From positions 62,001 to 126,000 of the forward strand of contig NZ_SCMK01000013.1 of the NCBI RefSeq assembly GCF_005503355.1: DNA of 64,000 nucleotides, in the 5' to 3' direction. Both the position numbers and the translations under genes were made by a program. Origin of the DNA: Sphingomonas sp. 1F27F7B. Its GTDB lineage: Bacteria > Pseudomonadota > Alphaproteobacteria > Sphingomonadales > Sphingomonadaceae. Positions 26,471 to 35,585 of the stretch are shown here, in pieces (position 1 is the stretch's first letter; the number at the start of each line of letters is the position of its first letter). The notes beneath the pieces are model-generated. The model saw nothing but the letters and a program-made list of their open reading frames with translations. It did no database searches and was not told the origin of the DNA.

Positions 26471-28906
26471 TCATGGCAGCGCATAGGCCACCACCTCGTC
26501 TCCCACCGGCGTCTCCATGAAATGGTGGCCGCCGGCATAGATGACGAGATACTGCCTGCCGTTCACCTGATAGGTGATCGGCGTGGCCTGTCCGCCCGCC
26601 GGCAGCACGGCCTTCCACAGCGTCCTGCCGGTCTTCAGGTCGATCGCGCGGATCAGATTGTCGGTCGCCGCCGCCACGAAGATCAGCCCGGCCGCCGTCA
26701 CCACCGCACCACCATTGTTGGGGGTGCCGATCGTCACCGGCAGCATCGAGGGGATGCCGAAGGGGCCGTTGGTGCGCGCTTCGCCAAAAGGGCGGTCCCA
26801 GATCGTCTTGCCGCTTGCCATATCGATTGCGCGGATCCCGCCATAGGGCGGCTGCTTGCAGAGCAAGCCTGTGAACGGCATCCGCCAGCCCGCATTGACG
26901 TTGATCGCATAGGGCGTGTTCGCCTGGGGATCGCCCGCGCCCTCGGCCCCGCCGATCTTGCCCCGCGCCTGGTCGCGCGGCGCCCAGCCCAGCTTGTCGG
27001 CCTCGACGCGCGAGACCAGCCGGACATAGTTGGGCATGTCGTTGTAATTGGCGACGATCACCCCGCGCTGCGGATCGACTGCGATCCCGCCCCAGTCGGT
27101 CCCGCCATTGTAGCCGGGATATTGGATCGAATGGCGATCCGCCTCAGGCGGCGTGAAGAAGCCCTTGTAGCTCGCCCGGCGGAAGTTGATGCGGCACAGC
27201 ATCTGGTCGATCGGCGACATGCCCCACATGTCGCGCTCGGTGAGGTCGGGCTTGCGCAGCGTATGCCACAGCGAGACGCGCTGGGTATCCGGGCGCTGCT
27301 CCGGCTCGACGCCCCCGCCCGGCGCCTTCATCTCGCCCACCGGGGTGAGCGGCTGGCCGGTGCGGCGGTCGAGGATGTAGAGGTCGCCCTGCTTCGAGGG
27401 CAGGATCAGCGCGGGCGCGCCCTTATAGTCGACCAGAGTCGCCTGGGCGCCGAAATCATAGTCCCACACATCGTTGCGCACTGCCTGGAAACGCCATTTC
27501 GGCTTGCCGGTGGTCACGTCGAGCGCCACCAGCGAAGTCGCGTAGAAATTCTCCTCCGGCCGGCGCAGCGACGAGTAATAATCGGCCGCGGCATTGCCCA
27601 TCGGGAGATAGACCAGCCCCAGCTGCTCGTCGCCGCTCGCCATCGTCCACATGTTCGGCGTGCCGCGCGCCCATTCCTGCCCGGCGGGCGGGGCGCCGTT
27701 CCAGTCCGGATGCATCATGTCCCAGGCCCAGCGCAGCCGGCCGGTGACTGCGTCGAACCCCTGGATCACCCCCGATGGCGCCCAGCGATCCTGCCCGTCC
27801 AGCACCTGATGGCCGGTGACGAGCACACCGCGGACAAGCGTGGGCGGCGAATTGATCGAGACGAAGCCGGGCGGAACCTTGCCCATGCCCTGCTTGGCGT
27901 CGACCTGGCCGTTGGTGCCGAAATCGGCACAGGGCCTGCCGTTCCTCGCGTCAACCGCGATCAGCCGCGCATCGAGCGTGCCCTCGATCACCCGCGTCGC
28001 GCAGGCCTGGTCCGCCGGCGCATTGGGGACCGCATGATAGACCACGCCGCGGCACGCCGCAGTGTACGGGATGGCATCGTCCGGCACCTTGGGATCATAG
28101 CGCCACTTCTCCATGCCGGTCGCCGCATCGAGCGCGAGCAGGATGTTCTTTGGCGTGCAGATGTACAGGCTGTCGCCCACCTTGAGCGGCGTGTTTTCCG
28201 CGCCATAGGTCTTCCGGATCATCGCGGAGGACGGCAGGTCGCCGGTATGGGTGAGCCACACCTGCTTGAGCCTGGAAACGTTCGCCGGCGTGATCTGGAC
28301 GAGCGGCGAATAGCGTCGCGCGCTGGTGGTGCCGCCATAGACCGGCCAGTCGGCGCCGGTCTGCTGGCCCGACGGATCCATCATCCCCGCGGTGCCCGGC
28401 GCGGGCAGGCCGGCGACCACCGGATCGGGCTGGCCGGCGGCGGCGGCCCAGAAATTGATCACGGTGAGCAGCAGCGCCACCGCGACGCCGCCCAGCGCCA
28501 GCCGCCACTTGCCTGGCGACGAAGTGAGCGTCGGCAGCACCAGGATCACCGCCAGGGCGAGAACGACCGGCGCGATCACGCGCGGCACCTGCGCCCAGGG
28601 ATTGGCCCCGACTTCCCACCAGGCCCAGAAGATGCTGGCGACCACGATGGCGAGATAAAGCCAGCCGCCGCTCATCTGCCCGCGAACCAGCATCCAGCCG
28701 GACCAGAGCATCAGCGCACCGGTGAGGAGATAGTAGAGCGAACCGCCCAGCACCGCGAGCCAGATGCCGCCGATCGCGAGCGCCAGCCCGATCAGGCCGA
28801 TCACCGCACCGACGATCATCGCAGCCAGGCTGCGCCGCCGCGGAGGCGCTTCCTCCACTGGCTCGAGATAGGGGATGCGCTCCCCTTCATAGCGCGTGTC
28901 GGTCAT
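26471..28906 (-). CDS. membrane-bound PQQ-dependent dehydrogenase (glucose/quinate/shikimate family)
   Basis: An 811-residue protein. Four to five membrane helices fill residues about 28-165 (Gcd type), followed by a periplasmic eight-bladed PQQ propeller. The propeller begins with GADWPVYGGTTSARRYSPLVQIT and carries family strings GRPCADFGTNGQVD, TVGDEMKAPGG-like and TYGGIRAID-like tryptophan-docking repeats. It oxidises an aldose or polyol at the periplasmic face and passes electrons to ubiquinone. Glucose is the commonest substrate, but quinate/shikimate cannot be excluded. PQQ synthesis genes are not in the window. GGGAGC precedes the ATG at 28906. An inverted repeat lies upstream (28968-28985). 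Confidence 0.93.
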   Translation of the reverse strand: MTDTRYEGERIPYLEPVEEAPPRRRSLAAMIVGAVIGLIGLALAIGGIWLAVLGGSLYYLLTGALMLWSGWMLVRGQMSGGWLYLAIVVASIFWAWWEVGANPWAQVPRVIAPVVLALAVILVLPTLTSSPGKWRLALGGVAVALLLTVINFWAAAAGQPDPVVAGLPAPGTAGMMDPSGQQTGADWPVYGGTTSARRYSPLVQITPANVSRLKQVWLTHTGDLPSSAMIRKTYGAENTPLKVGDSLYICTPKNILLALDAATGMEKWRYDPKVPDDAIPYTAACRGVVYHAVPNAPADQACATRVIEGTLDARLIAVDARNGRPCADFGTNGQVDAKQGMGKVPPGFVSINSPPTLVRGVLVTGHQVLDGQDRWAPSGVIQGFDAVTGRLRWAWDMMHPDWNGAPPAGQEWARGTPNMWTMASGDEQLGLVYLPMGNAAADYYSSLRRPEENFYATSLVALDVTTGKPKWRFQAVRNDVWDYDFGAQATLVDYKGAPALILPSKQGDLYILDRRTGQPLTPVGEMKAPGGGVEPEQRPDTQRVSLWHTLRKPDLTERDMWGMSPIDQMLCRINFRRASYKGFFTPPEADRHSIQYPGYNGGTDWGGIAVDPQRGVIVANYNDMPNYVRLVSRVEADKLGWAPRDQARGKIGGAEGAGDPQANTPYAINVNAGWRMPFTGLLCKQPPYGGIRAIDMASGKTIWDRPFGEARTNGPFGIPSMLPVTIGTPNNGGAVVTAAGLIFVAAATDNLIRAIDLKTGRTLWKAVLPAGGQATPITYQVNGRQYLVIYAGGHHFMETPVGDEVVAYALP

Positions 28907-28967
28907 CGCTTGCTCCCTGTTGCCCGCGGACATCCGGGAAACCGGGGCCGGAACGATAGGGTTCCCT

Positions 28968-28985
28968 CATGAACTAAAATTCATG
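28968..28985. promoter_or_regulatory. inverted repeat between PQQ dehydrogenase and aminopeptidase genes
   Basis: CATGAA-N6-TTCATG, a perfect 6-bp inverted repeat with an AT-rich 6-base spacer, lies in the 163-bp divergent region 62 bases upstream of the PQQ dehydrogenase ATG. It is placed where a repressor of either gene could bind. No regulator gene adjoins. Confidence 0.35.
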
Positions 28986-29069
28986 TTGGCCGATGGGCGA
29001 CGGTTATGGTGCAAACGAAAGTCAGTTGCCCCCTAGCCTCTCCGGCCTCGCCATCCTAGATCAACGCGC

Positions 29070-30464
29070 ATGCCTGATCCCAACACGCTCGTTCAGCCCG
29101 ACAAGGGCCAGCCCGCCCGCACCATCCACGTGATCGACGCCAAGGGGTTCGATGCTTGGCTCGCCGCCCAGCCGCCGCGCCACCGCACCGCCGCGGCTGC
29201 GCAGAAACTGGCGCCTTCTCCCCATGCCAGCGCGATCCTGCCGGGCGACGCGCCCGAGGACTGGTCGGTGGTCAGCGTCGTCGCCAACGCCGAGCGCCTC
29301 TCGGCCTGGTGCCTCGCCAAGCTGGCCGAGACGCTTCCGGAAGGCACCTATCGCGTCGAGGGGACTGAACCCGGCAAGGCGCTCCATGGCTGGCTCGCCG
29401 CCCAGTACAAGTTCGATGCCTATAAGAAGGACGAGAAGACGCCGGTCGGCCCGCGCGTGCTGCTCACTTCCGATCCCGCGCGGATCGAGGACGCGGTACG
29501 CATGGCCAATGCCACCTCCAAGCTGCGCGACCGGATCAACACGGGCGCCAACGACATGGGGCCCGCCGATCTCGAAGCCGCCGCGGCCGAGCTGGTCAAG
29601 GCCCATGGCGGCCAGCTCACAGTCGTGAAGGGCGACGAAGTCGAGAAAGGCTATGGCCTGCTCTGGGCGGTCGGCAAGGCCGCCGGCAAGGGCCGCGAGC
29701 CGCGCCTGATCGAGATCGAATGGGGCAATCCCGAGCATCCGAAGATCGCGATCATCGGCAAGGGCGTCTGCTTCGATTCGGGCGGGCTCGACATCAAGCC
29801 GGCCGCCGGCATGCGGCTGATGAAGAAGGACATGGGCGGTGCGGCGCACGCGCTGGCCACTGCCGAGCTGATCATGGCGTCGCGCCTGCCGGTGCGGCTG
29901 CACATGCTCGTCCCCGCGGTCGAGAACTCGATCAACGGCGAGGCGACGCGCCCGGGCGACATCATGCGCTCGCGCAAGGGCATCACGGTGGAGAACAGCA
30001 ACACCGACGCCGAGGGCCGGCTGATCCTGGCGGACGCGCTGACCAAGGCCGAGGAAAAGGGCCCGGAGCTGGTGATCGACTATGCGACGCTCACCGGCGC
30101 CGCCCGCGTCGCGCTGGGCGCCGACCTGCAGGCGCTGTTCGCCAATGACGACACGCTGGCGAGCGAGCTGCTGGCCGCGGCGGAGACCGAGGCGGATCCG
30201 ATGTGGCGGCTGCCGCTCTACGATCCGTACAAGGAGATGCTGAAGTCGGATGTGGCGGACATGGTCAACGCTGCCGAGGCGCCGTTCGGCGGCGCGCTGA
30301 CCGCAGCGCTGTTCCTCAAGGAGTTCGTCCCCGAGAAGGCGCAATGGGCGCATCTCGACATCTTCTGCTGGAACGGTAGCCACAAGCCGGGCCGCCCCAA
30401 GGGCGCCGAGGCCGTGAGCCTGCGCGCCGTGTGGAAGGTGCTGAAGGACCGTTACGCGAAATAA
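29070..30464 (+). CDS. leucyl aminopeptidase family protein (M17)
   Basis: A 464-residue cytosolic metallopeptidase. The C-terminal catalytic domain has GKGVCFDSGGLDIKPAAGMRLMKKDMGGAA (metal ligands), the signature NTDAEGRLILADAL, and DYATLTGAARVALG. The N-terminal part (about 150 residues) is the divergent substrate-gating domain. Two zinc or manganese ions are expected. It is shorter than E. coli PepA (503) and closer to the PepB-like alphaproteobacterial group. An 8-bp hairpin (30466-30489) overlaps the end of the gene region. Confidence 0.93.
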   Translation: MPDPNTLVQPDKGQPARTIHVIDAKGFDAWLAAQPPRHRTAAAAQKLAPSPHASAILPGDAPEDWSVVSVVANAERLSAWCLAKLAETLPEGTYRVEGTEPGKALHGWLAAQYKFDAYKKDEKTPVGPRVLLTSDPARIEDAVRMANATSKLRDRINTGANDMGPADLEAAAAELVKAHGGQLTVVKGDEVEKGYGLLWAVGKAAGKGREPRLIEIEWGNPEHPKIAIIGKGVCFDSGGLDIKPAAGMRLMKKDMGGAAHALATAELIMASRLPVRLHMLVPAVENSINGEATRPGDIMRSRKGITVENSNTDAEGRLILADALTKAEEKGPELVIDYATLTGAARVALGADLQALFANDDTLASELLAAAETEADPMWRLPLYDPYKEMLKSDVADMVNAAEAPFGGALTAALFLKEFVPEKAQWAHLDIFCWNGSHKPGRPKGAEAVSLRAVWKVLKDRYAK

Positions 30465-30465
30465 G

Positions 30466-30489
30466 CCTCGCCGTCCCCTCCCGGCGAGG
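30466..30489 (+). terminator. hairpin after M17 aminopeptidase gene
   Basis: An 8-bp perfect stem (30466-30473 with 30482-30489) with an 8-base loop begins one base after the stop codon. No T-run follows. Confidence 0.55.
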
Positions 30490-30790
30490 GAGGGGGCGGA
30501 GGAATGCGTGCTGAGAGTATCGTCACATAATAGCCGGGCCGGCCACGTCATTGGCGTGCCAACCGGTCGCGAGATCAGGTCATGGCCGTCTGAAGGCAGA
30601 ATTGCGCTCCCGCCGCGCCCCTGACCATTCCAGCTAAAATGTGGCCCGGCCAACGCCATTGGCGCATGGCATCTTTGAGACCCATGAACATCGAAAGATG
30701 GCGGCGAAACTAAAAAATCATGATGGCATGCTATTTTGTACCATCCATGCTCACATAGAATTCATGCAATCAATCGCTTACGGCAAGCGC
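30490..30790. other. intergenic flank of the RHS locus, AT-rich, with an imperfect direct repeat
   Basis: No gene seen. Two similar blocks, each with a GGCC-rich start and ending CATTGGCG, occur at about 30534-30555 and 30643-30664; the second differs by a one-base indel and two changes. The right part (30700-30790) is markedly AT-rich compared with the window. This could be the scar of past exchange of the toxin/immunity end. Confidence 0.4.
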
Positions 30791-31129
30791 CTAAAGTGAA
30801 AATTCCGAGGCGCTAATTTTGCAGCTCCCTTTTTCGATTCTATGAGAAGCGCCTCCACCAAATCCACCGGGAGGCGGATTATGCTCGATGATCCAATACT
30901 TTTTTCCATCTATTATCTTTTTAGATAATCCCTCAGTTTTCACCTGCTTCTTTGCCATATCAGCTTCCGATATTCTAACAGCGCGCCCAGCATCGCAATC
31001 ACTCTGGCAAGAGGGCAAGGCAACTATCAAAATCGCGCATGGGACCGCTATCCATTTATCTGGGAGGCGGCCACGATCTCCAGATCTCCTTCGATCTAAA
31101 TGGAAGCCCATCAGCGAACCACCAGCCAT
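30791..31129 (-). CDS. probable immunity lipoprotein of the RHS toxin
   Basis: A 112-residue protein. A basic N-region (RRRSGDRGRLPDK) precedes a hydrophobic stretch ending in the lipobox LPSC, so it is probably an outer- or inner-membrane lipoprotein. The mature part is lysine-rich, with KKYWIIEHNPPPGGFGGGASHRIEK. The YW...GG...I pattern recalls NTF2-like immunity proteins, a weak resemblance. The start is set by AGGAGG six bases before the ATG at 31129. This places 74 bases inside the 3' end of the toxin gene. Position directly behind the toxin tip and the low GC are the main arguments for an immunity role. Confidence 0.55.
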   Translation of the reverse strand: MAGGSLMGFHLDRRRSGDRGRLPDKWIAVPCAILIVALPSCQSDCDAGRAVRISEADMAKKQVKTEGLSKKIIDGKKYWIIEHNPPPGGFGGGASHRIEKGSCKISASEFSL

Positions 31130-33779
31130 TATTGCCTCCTCTGTTCTGCCCCGCGTAAACGAGACTGAATATTCCGTACCCAATAGCCGTATTAAAGTCA
31201 TCAACGCTCATGGCAGGATGCCCCAACATACTTTGATGCGTATGAAACATCACTGTCGCGCCGCTATCGTATATAAATCTTACTTGCTTTCCCGATATTC
31301 TTGTTTCCGTTCCAACTATCATGGGGGTCGTCATTTTAAAGTTGTCGAACCCTTTTCCCCCGAATGCCACTTCCTTATGTTCCGTTGTGGCTTTGAACCA
31401 AGAATTTACAACAGCAGTTCTGAAAGTGTCGTTCCGAAATAGCGCAATTATCTTTGTAGCCATGCGCTCCGTGTAGCCATCATCTGTGCAATTATATATT
31501 TCTGGACAGTGCCGATTTAAGCCTTGAGACAATCCACCTTCTATCCCTCCCGCAGCTCGATCAAGGTCCTGGCTAACCTGGTTTTGAATACTCATCTTTA
31601 GTGCATCAGTATCCGTACCGTTGCTAGAGCATCTGCTGCCCGCGGGGCATTCACCCAACAAACCGAAAGCGCCTGACGGATCGGTGCCATTCATCGGATT
31701 ATTCCCGACATAAGCATAGAGATTGACCTGATCCTTGTACCCGATGGGATCGGTCTGGAGGAAGCGCCCGAGGGTGGGCGAGTAGATGCGGGCCTTGTAG
31801 TGGTACATGCCCAGCTCGGGGATCCAGGCCTGGCCGGTGTACTGGAACCGCCCGATATTGCCCGCCCCCGGGATGCCATATTCGTCATAGCTGTTGATCG
31901 CGAGCTTGTTGCCCCCGGCATCGGCGACCGACACGATCGAGCCCTGGTGATCGACCTGCATGCTGCGCAGGTCGGCGAGCGATGCCCCCTCATACCAGAG
32001 CATCGGATCGTCTTCACCGACACTGTGCACATAGCGCCGCAGCAGATTGCCCGACCCGTCATATTCAACCGTGAGCTGGTCGCCGTCATAGAGGAAGCGC
32101 GTATCGCTCACTCCGGCCCGATAGACCTGGTAGAGCCGGCCCAGCGGGTCATAGACCAGGTTCACCCCCGCCGAGTTCGCCACCAGCCGGTTCTCGGCGT
32201 CATAGGCGTAGCTGGTAGTGCCATCCGAGATCAGGTTGCCATTGGCATCATAGCCGAAGCCGGTGCCGGCCACGCTCGCATATTGGTTGAGCCCATTCGG
32301 CGCATAGGCCCGATTGACGTTCACGAAGCCCGTGAACGCATAGGCATCGTTGGACCGCGTCCTGCCGACGATCTGGCTTGCCGGATTATAACCGAGAGAC
32401 GTCGTCAGGTCGTAGGCCGAGCCGGCCAGATCGTTGGCGATGCTGGTCGTCCGCGAGATCGGATCATAACCATAGGTGGAGAAGACCGCCCCTCGCCACT
32501 CGCCCCAGCGGCGCCCCTGGCTGTCCCAATCGAAATGCAGCCGCTGGTACAGCCCGCTCTCATAGGTGTCCGCCGGCCGGTCGAGACCATCATAGGCATA
32601 GGTGAAGACATTGCCGTCCGGATGGGTGATCTGCGTCCGGTTGCCGCCGGCATCATATTGATAGCTCAGGCTGCGGCTCACCCCGGCCATGCTGGTGGCA
32701 CTGGAGGTCAGTCGCCCGAACCCGTCATAGCCGTTCGTCACTGCATCCGCGCCGCTCGCGCTGTCGAACCGCGCCGCCGTCTGCAGGCCCCGCAGGTCGT
32801 AGCTGTAATAGACGCTGCGCGTCGCGGAGGGGTTCACGCTAGTGCACGCATAGCCCGCCACACACGCCGTCGGCACGATCTTCGCCGTCATCCGGTTGAG
32901 CGCGTCGAAGGTGTAGCCGAACACCCGTCCGTCGCGCTTCCTCAGCGAGGTGCGGTTGCCGTTCGCGTCATAGCCATATTCCTCGCGGTCGTTGGTGTTG
33001 ACCGCGCCCGCCGTCGCCAGCGCATTGGCGGGCGTCGAGGGATTGTAGCCCGTCGGCGCACTCGCCGAGGGGAATTGCCACTGCACCTGGCGATCATGCC
33101 CGTCATAGACCAGCCGCGCCTTGTTGCCGTTCGCATCGACGACATATTCCTGCTTGCCGTTCGCCGTGAAACCGTAGGTAACGTAGGCCTGTTCGAGGTT
33201 TGATCCTGCTGCCTGACGAATCTGCACGATCTGGCCGGCGGCGTCATAGAGGTTCTTCGTGATCCGATCGATCGGATTGGAAGAGTTGCTCTGGGCGCAG
33301 GCGCTCGTCGGCAGGCTGCCGAACAATGCCGGATCCATCCGCACCGCCGTGCATTGGAGGCGACCGACGCTGTCATAGCTATACTGCGTCACCTGTGCCG
33401 TGTCCCAGCTGCCTGCGGCTGCGTTCCACCCGAGCAAAGTCTCCTTCACCCTGCGATCTAGCAGATCATAGTCGGTGGCGATCCTCTGCTGCACCGAGAA
33501 ACCCGGCCAGTTCTCCGGCGCGATGCCTTCCGGTTGCCATGAGGCAAGCTCGCCCTTCTCGACCAGCGTCAGGCGCCCATGGGCGTCATAGCTGTTACGC
33601 AACGCCAGATGATGGAGCGGACCCGCGCCATCCGGATCGGGAGCGATCGTCCCCACCACCCGACGCGCCTTGTCGTAGCGCGTGCCCGTGGTGAAGCCGG
33701 AAGGCGCTGACTGCGCCATCGCAGCAACCGGTGCGAGCAACGCGGCCGAGCCCAGCAGCCGAGCGACAATCTTCTGCAT
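31056..33779 (-). CDS. secreted RHS repeat protein with C-terminal JAMM-like toxin domain
   Basis: A 907-residue polymorphic toxin. Signal peptide residues 1-22 (AAMAQ). Many YD/RHS repeats (YDxxGR, YDANGNRT, YDALNRM) run to about residue 670, then the conserved core GRFLQTDPIGY...NLYAYVGNNPMNGTDPSG near 675-700. After it the sequence becomes unrelated: a variable domain of about 200 residues with GATVMFHTHQSML, then MSVDD, the HxH...SxxD layout of JAB/JAMM metalloproteases, and an upstream Glu (EHKEV). A JAMM-type peptidase toxin is inferred. The ATG at 33779 has AGGGGGA at seven bases; ATG 33785 is too close. Third of three RHS genes, followed by the immunity gene. Confidence 0.85.
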   Translation of the reverse strand: MQKIVARLLGSAALLAPVAAMAQSAPSGFTTGTRYDKARRVVGTIAPDPDGAGPLHHLALRNSYDAHGRLTLVEKGELASWQPEGIAPENWPGFSVQQRIATDYDLLDRRVKETLLGWNAAAGSWDTAQVTQYSYDSVGRLQCTAVRMDPALFGSLPTSACAQSNSSNPIDRITKNLYDAAGQIVQIRQAAGSNLEQAYVTYGFTANGKQEYVVDANGNKARLVYDGHDRQVQWQFPSASAPTGYNPSTPANALATAGAVNTNDREEYGYDANGNRTSLRKRDGRVFGYTFDALNRMTAKIVPTACVAGYACTSVNPSATRSVYYSYDLRGLQTAARFDSASGADAVTNGYDGFGRLTSSATSMAGVSRSLSYQYDAGGNRTQITHPDGNVFTYAYDGLDRPADTYESGLYQRLHFDWDSQGRRWGEWRGAVFSTYGYDPISRTTSIANDLAGSAYDLTTSLGYNPASQIVGRTRSNDAYAFTGFVNVNRAYAPNGLNQYASVAGTGFGYDANGNLISDGTTSYAYDAENRLVANSAGVNLVYDPLGRLYQVYRAGVSDTRFLYDGDQLTVEYDGSGNLLRRYVHSVGEDDPMLWYEGASLADLRSMQVDHQGSIVSVADAGGNKLAINSYDEYGIPGAGNIGRFQYTGQAWIPELGMYHYKARIYSPTLGRFLQTDPIGYKDQVNLYAYVGNNPMNGTDPSGAFGLLGECPAGSRCSSNGTDTDALKMSIQNQVSQDLDRAAGGIEGGLSQGLNRHCPEIYNCTDDGYTERMATKIIALFRNDTFRTAVVNSWFKATTEHKEVAFGGKGFDNFKMTTPMIVGTETRISGKQVRFIYDSGATVMFHTHQSMLGHPAMSVDDFNTAIGYGIFSLVYAGQNRGGNNGWWFADGLPFRSKEIWRSWPPPR

Positions 33780-33802
33780 CGTCATGTCCCCCTGCCTCCG
33801 CT

Positions 33803-35545
33803 TCACGAACAGCTCGCCAGGCCGGCCCGCGGCTTGGTCTCGAAGATCTTGTTGGCATATTCGTCATAGCCGTAGCAGCTGCGCAGGCTCACTCCGCCCG
33901 AGCTCACCACGGCCCCACGCAACAGCAGATTGTCCGCCGTCCCGCTCGCGCCATATTCATATGTCGTCGTGGTGATCGGCGCCCCCGGATCGCAGGTCGC
34001 CGTGCTGCTCCCCGCATAGGTCTGGCACAGCGTCTCGCTCGATGGCAGCCAGATCGGCGCCCCAGACGCCACCAGCGCACCCCCCGCGTTCTTCACATAG
34101 GCATAGTTCTGCACATAGCCGTACAGCTTCAGCGGCCGCGCCGCTCCCGCGCTTGGGGCGGGCTGCATCTCCGAAAGCGTGCCGCCCCAGGATGCATAGG
34201 CAAGATCCGTCTGGTTGCCGCTCGAATCCCGCTTCCAGGTGGGCTTGGCGGCGTTTTGCGGCGTGGTGCCGCCATAGCCGAAAGTGACTTCCTGGTCGGC
34301 AAGCCCGCTGCCGGGCTTCGCCTGCATCGCCTGCTTGATCAAGTTATTGGCACCGTCATAGGTCGCAATATACTTGTTGCCCTCCGGGAAGGTTGCCTCG
34401 GTCAGCAAGCTCCCTTCCGAATTCGTCGGGTCGGTGCTGAAATATTCCTGCGCGCCCGTGTACCGATATTGGGTGACGTTCCCGTTCGCATCGGTCATCG
34501 AATAGGGTGTCGACTTGGTGAAATTGACGCCGGTCGCTTTCCCGTCCGGATCGATATAGCCTGAGCCATTGGAGCCATCGGGATAATAGCCTGTTTCGTC
34601 GACGATCATCCCGGCAGCAAGATCGGCGCCATACTTCCATACCGAGCCGTCGGCGAGCGTCTGCTGGAGGAGCTGCCAGCTCGATCCGTTGACGCCGAAC
34701 GTGTTCGCGATCTTGCAGCTGGAATAGCCGGGTGGCGTGATGCAGGTGATGCCATGATCATCCCAGGCATAGGCCGTCGTGTTGCCGAATATGTCGGTCG
34801 CTCCGGTGAGCACATAGTCCGGCCCGGACGAGCTGCTGTAGCTGTACCGCACAACCAGCGCGGCACCCGTGCAACTCGATGCCGTCGTCACATAGCTATG
34901 GGCGAGATTGAAGCCGCACGCGGCGGAAACAGTCCCGATCCCATTATATTCGAACAGGATCGCATAGCCCGAACTGTCGCTGACCAGTTTCAGCTGGCCG
35001 CCGACATAGGAAAAAGTCTGAACCCGGCCATCCGGAAAGGTGATGGTCGAGACACGCTGCGACCCGGTTGCCGTGCCCGCCGCCGGCACCGAGGAGGTGA
35101 AGGCGTAAACGACGCCGTCCTTGTCGGTATAGACATAGTTCCCGCCGGGCTTGGCGAGCGTTGTTCCTTCGGCATCCCGGTTGCCGCGTCCGATGCTCGT
35201 GCTGCCTTCGAAGAACATCCCGCTGGCGCTGGTCCCGAGATGCACGGTCGTGCGCCAGTCGTTCGCATGGACGGTGCGCCGCGAGACATAGATGTCGAAA
35301 TTGTGGCTCGTATGCGCCCCGAAGAACATCCTGTTCGGATCGTTCAGATAGCTGCCGATATGATAGCGTTGCAGCTTGAGCGGCCCGATCTGGAAATCAT
35401 CGACCGAGTAGGTAAAGGAGGCATCGGCCAGATTTACCCCGGTCGGCGTCGTTACATAGGTCTTGGGCGGGACGATCTGTGCCGTCGCGGGTACCGCGCC
35501 GAGCATCGCCGAGGCCACCAAAAGCCGCGCAACATGCATGTGCAT
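33803..35545 (-). CDS. secreted RHS repeat-family protein (no core/toxin)
   Basis: A 580-residue protein with a signal peptide (to about residue 23, AVPATAQ). The region after it is strand-rich with few exact repeats (YIGSYLNDPNRMFFGAHTS), while the second half carries RHS/YD repeats (YDGANNLIKQAMQAK, FGYGGTTPQ, YGYDEYANKIFET). It lacks the RHS core and any toxin tip, and ends in a repeat, as if it were the N-terminal half of a shell completed by the next protein. GGAGAC six bases before the ATG at 35545 sets the start; the longer in-frame ATG at 35557 has no such site. Ends 23 bases before the next gene. Confidence 0.8.
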   Translation of the reverse strand: MHMHVARLLVASAMLGAVPATAQIVPPKTYVTTPTGVNLADASFTYSVDDFQIGPLKLQRYHIGSYLNDPNRMFFGAHTSHNFDIYVSRRTVHANDWRTTVHLGTSASGMFFEGSTSIGRGNRDAEGTTLAKPGGNYVYTDKDGVVYAFTSSVPAAGTATGSQRVSTITFPDGRVQTFSYVGGQLKLVSDSSGYAILFEYNGIGTVSAACGFNLAHSYVTTASSCTGAALVVRYSYSSSSGPDYVLTGATDIFGNTTAYAWDDHGITCITPPGYSSCKIANTFGVNGSSWQLLQQTLADGSVWKYGADLAAGMIVDETGYYPDGSNGSGYIDPDGKATGVNFTKSTPYSMTDANGNVTQYRYTGAQEYFSTDPTNSEGSLLTEATFPEGNKYIATYDGANNLIKQAMQAKPGSGLADQEVTFGYGGTTPQNAAKPTWKRDSSGNQTDLAYASWGGTLSEMQPAPSAGAARPLKLYGYVQNYAYVKNAGGALVASGAPIWLPSSETLCQTYAGSSTATCDPGAPITTTTYEYGASGTADNLLLRGAVVSSGGVSLRSCYGYDEYANKIFETKPRAGLASCS

Positions 35546-35585
35546 TCTGGTCTCCATGAGGAATTCAGGGTGGAGCGGCAGGGCG

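Noticed and set aside
26522..28972. Open frame of about 800 codons on the plus strand opposite the PQQ dehydrogenase
   Set aside because: Composition is that of a GC shadow (HHRPAR-type runs), no motif, and the opposite strand encodes a clear membrane dehydrogenase.
30490..30790. A further small toxin or immunity gene in the flank of the RHS locus
   Set aside because: No frame longer than about 30 codons with a ribosome site was found on either strand.
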